Source: Gammaproteobacteria bacterium | Lineage (GTDB): Bacteria > Pseudomonadota > Gammaproteobacteria > Eutrophobiales > Eutrophobiaceae | Length of the DNA: 16,543 nt | Assembly: GCA_016198885.1 (NCBI GenBank) | Contig: JACQHV010000005.1 | Coordinates: 1 to 16,543 of the forward strand | Direction of reading: 5' to 3' | Position numbers and translations under genes: made by a program | Part shown: positions 15,884 through 16,543 of the stretch, piece by piece | Position numbering within the stretch: the stretch's first letter is position 1 | How the letters are laid out: every line of letters starts with the position of its first letter | Notes under the pieces: model-generated | Database searches by the model: none | Told to the model about the DNA's origin: nothing | What the model saw: only the letters and a program-made list of their open reading frames with translations

Positions 15884-16543
15884 AGTTCCGGGTATTGGAA
15901 TTCTTCATACCGGCTTCATGAGCAAGCCGCCGTTCATTGTCAAGTTCAGCGTCTGTCATATAGAATTTCTCGGCAACCGGCTTGATAAGAAAGTTGCAAA
16001 TAAAACCTATAAACAGCAGGCCGGCCAGGATGTACATGGTAATGTTATAGGCCTGGTCGCGCGGCACCCCACTTTCGATCTGAAACTCGCGGATAGAATT
16101 CACCAGAACAGGACCTAGCACCCCGGCCGTCGACCAGGCAGTGAGCAGCCGGCCATGAATGGCTCCGACAAACTGCGTGCCGAAGACATCCGCGAGATAG
16201 GCAGGAATCGTGGCAAAACCACCGCCGTACATGGTCAGGATAATGCAGAAGATCGTCACGAACAGTGCCACACTGCCGATCTCTCCTGCTAACGGCGCCG
16301 AGGCATAAAGTGCCATACCAAGCGTGAAAAAGATGTAATACGTCAGCTTGCGGCCGATATAGTCAGACAATGACGCCCAGAAGAAGCGCCCGAGAATGTT
16401 AAAAAGACTGATCAAACCGGTAAAACCCGCGGCGATGGTTGCGACCCGCAATCGCTGATCCTCGGCAAGTTGCGCCAGTGTCAGATCAACGTCAATGAGC
16501 TTGCCACCGAACACTTCCTGCAGCATCGGCGAGGCCATGCCGA
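15882..16543 (-). CDS. OFA-family (oxalate/formate antiporter-type) MFS transporter, C-terminal part
   Basis: The frame runs off the end of the window, so the N-terminal half is missing. The Met at 16538 is internal, because the codon before it is Gly and the frame stays open. About 220 residues are present: the C-terminal set of roughly six helices. The MFS motif A equivalent 'GRFFWASLSDYIGRK' lies at 16347-16391. 'ASPMLQEVFGGKLI' and 'GGGFATIPAYLADVFGTQFVGAIHGR' are typical of the OFA branch. Characterised members exchange oxalate for formate, but many OFA homologues carry other carboxylates, so the substrate is open. G+C is visibly higher than in the TPR gene (35 of 60 in 16081-16140). It is followed by its small subunit. 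Confidence 0.88.
   Translation of the reverse strand, partial: GMASPMLQEVFGGKLIDVDLTLAQLAEDQRLRVATIAAGFTGLISLFNILGRFFWASLSDYIGRKLTYYIFFTLGMALYASAPLAGEIGSVALFVTIFCIILTMYGGGFATIPAYLADVFGTQFVGAIHGRLLTAWSTAGVLGPVLVNSIREFQIESGVPRDQAYNITMYILAGLLFIGFICNFLIKPVAEKFYMTDAELDNERRLAHEAGMKNSNTRN

Overview
The window looks like ordinary chromosome from a Gram-negative proteobacterium. HrpA, AmpG, a TgpA-type transglutaminase behind a DUF58 protein and a short CYTH triphosphatase all point that way. My best guess is a betaproteobacterium near Nitrosomonas, but this rests on remembered family resemblance (CYTH protein, DUF58 C-terminus, OFA transporter with small subunit) and not on a search. I see no rRNA, tRNA, CRISPR array, insertion sequence or phage gene.

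Layout. (1) 1-2401, plus strand: the 3' end of a DUF58 gene followed after 7 bases by a complete TgpA-like membrane transglutaminase. (2) 2415-8611, minus strand: a compact run transcribed hrpA, then a CPA2/Kef-type cation antiporter, a small membrane-anchored protein of unknown function, and a protein joining a CMD/AhpD-like domain to a Rieske [2Fe-2S] domain. (3) 8612-8811: a 200-base divergent intergenic region. (4) 8812-15662: six single genes that alternate strand: a PP2C phosphatase-TM-sulfatase-modifying-factor fusion (+), a SelW-like CxxC protein (-), a secreted Tyr/His-rich repeat protein (+), AmpG (-), a CYTH triphosphatase (+) and a TPR-sulfotransferase-like protein (-). The convergent gaps are only 6, 34 and 0 bases. 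(5) 15722-16543, minus strand: the 3' part of an OFA-family (oxalate/formate-type) MFS transporter and a 48-residue one-helix small subunit. This last part is clearly richer in G+C.

How the genes work together. The DUF58-TgpA pair is the classic tail of a MoxR-DUF58-TgpA cluster; the MoxR ATPase would lie upstream of the window. The hrpA group is linked by spacing more than by obvious function. The OFA transporter and its small subunit are almost certainly one unit. The remaining genes look like independent transcription units.

Most interesting items: the PP2C-FGE fusion, whose modifying-factor domain lacks the usual active-site cysteines; the secreted protein with 43 tyrosines in 104 residues, then a His/Asp cluster and four degenerate 50-residue repeats; the CMD-Rieske fusion without CMD redox cysteines; and a sulfotransferase-like domain whose PAPS loop reads as a Walker A motif.
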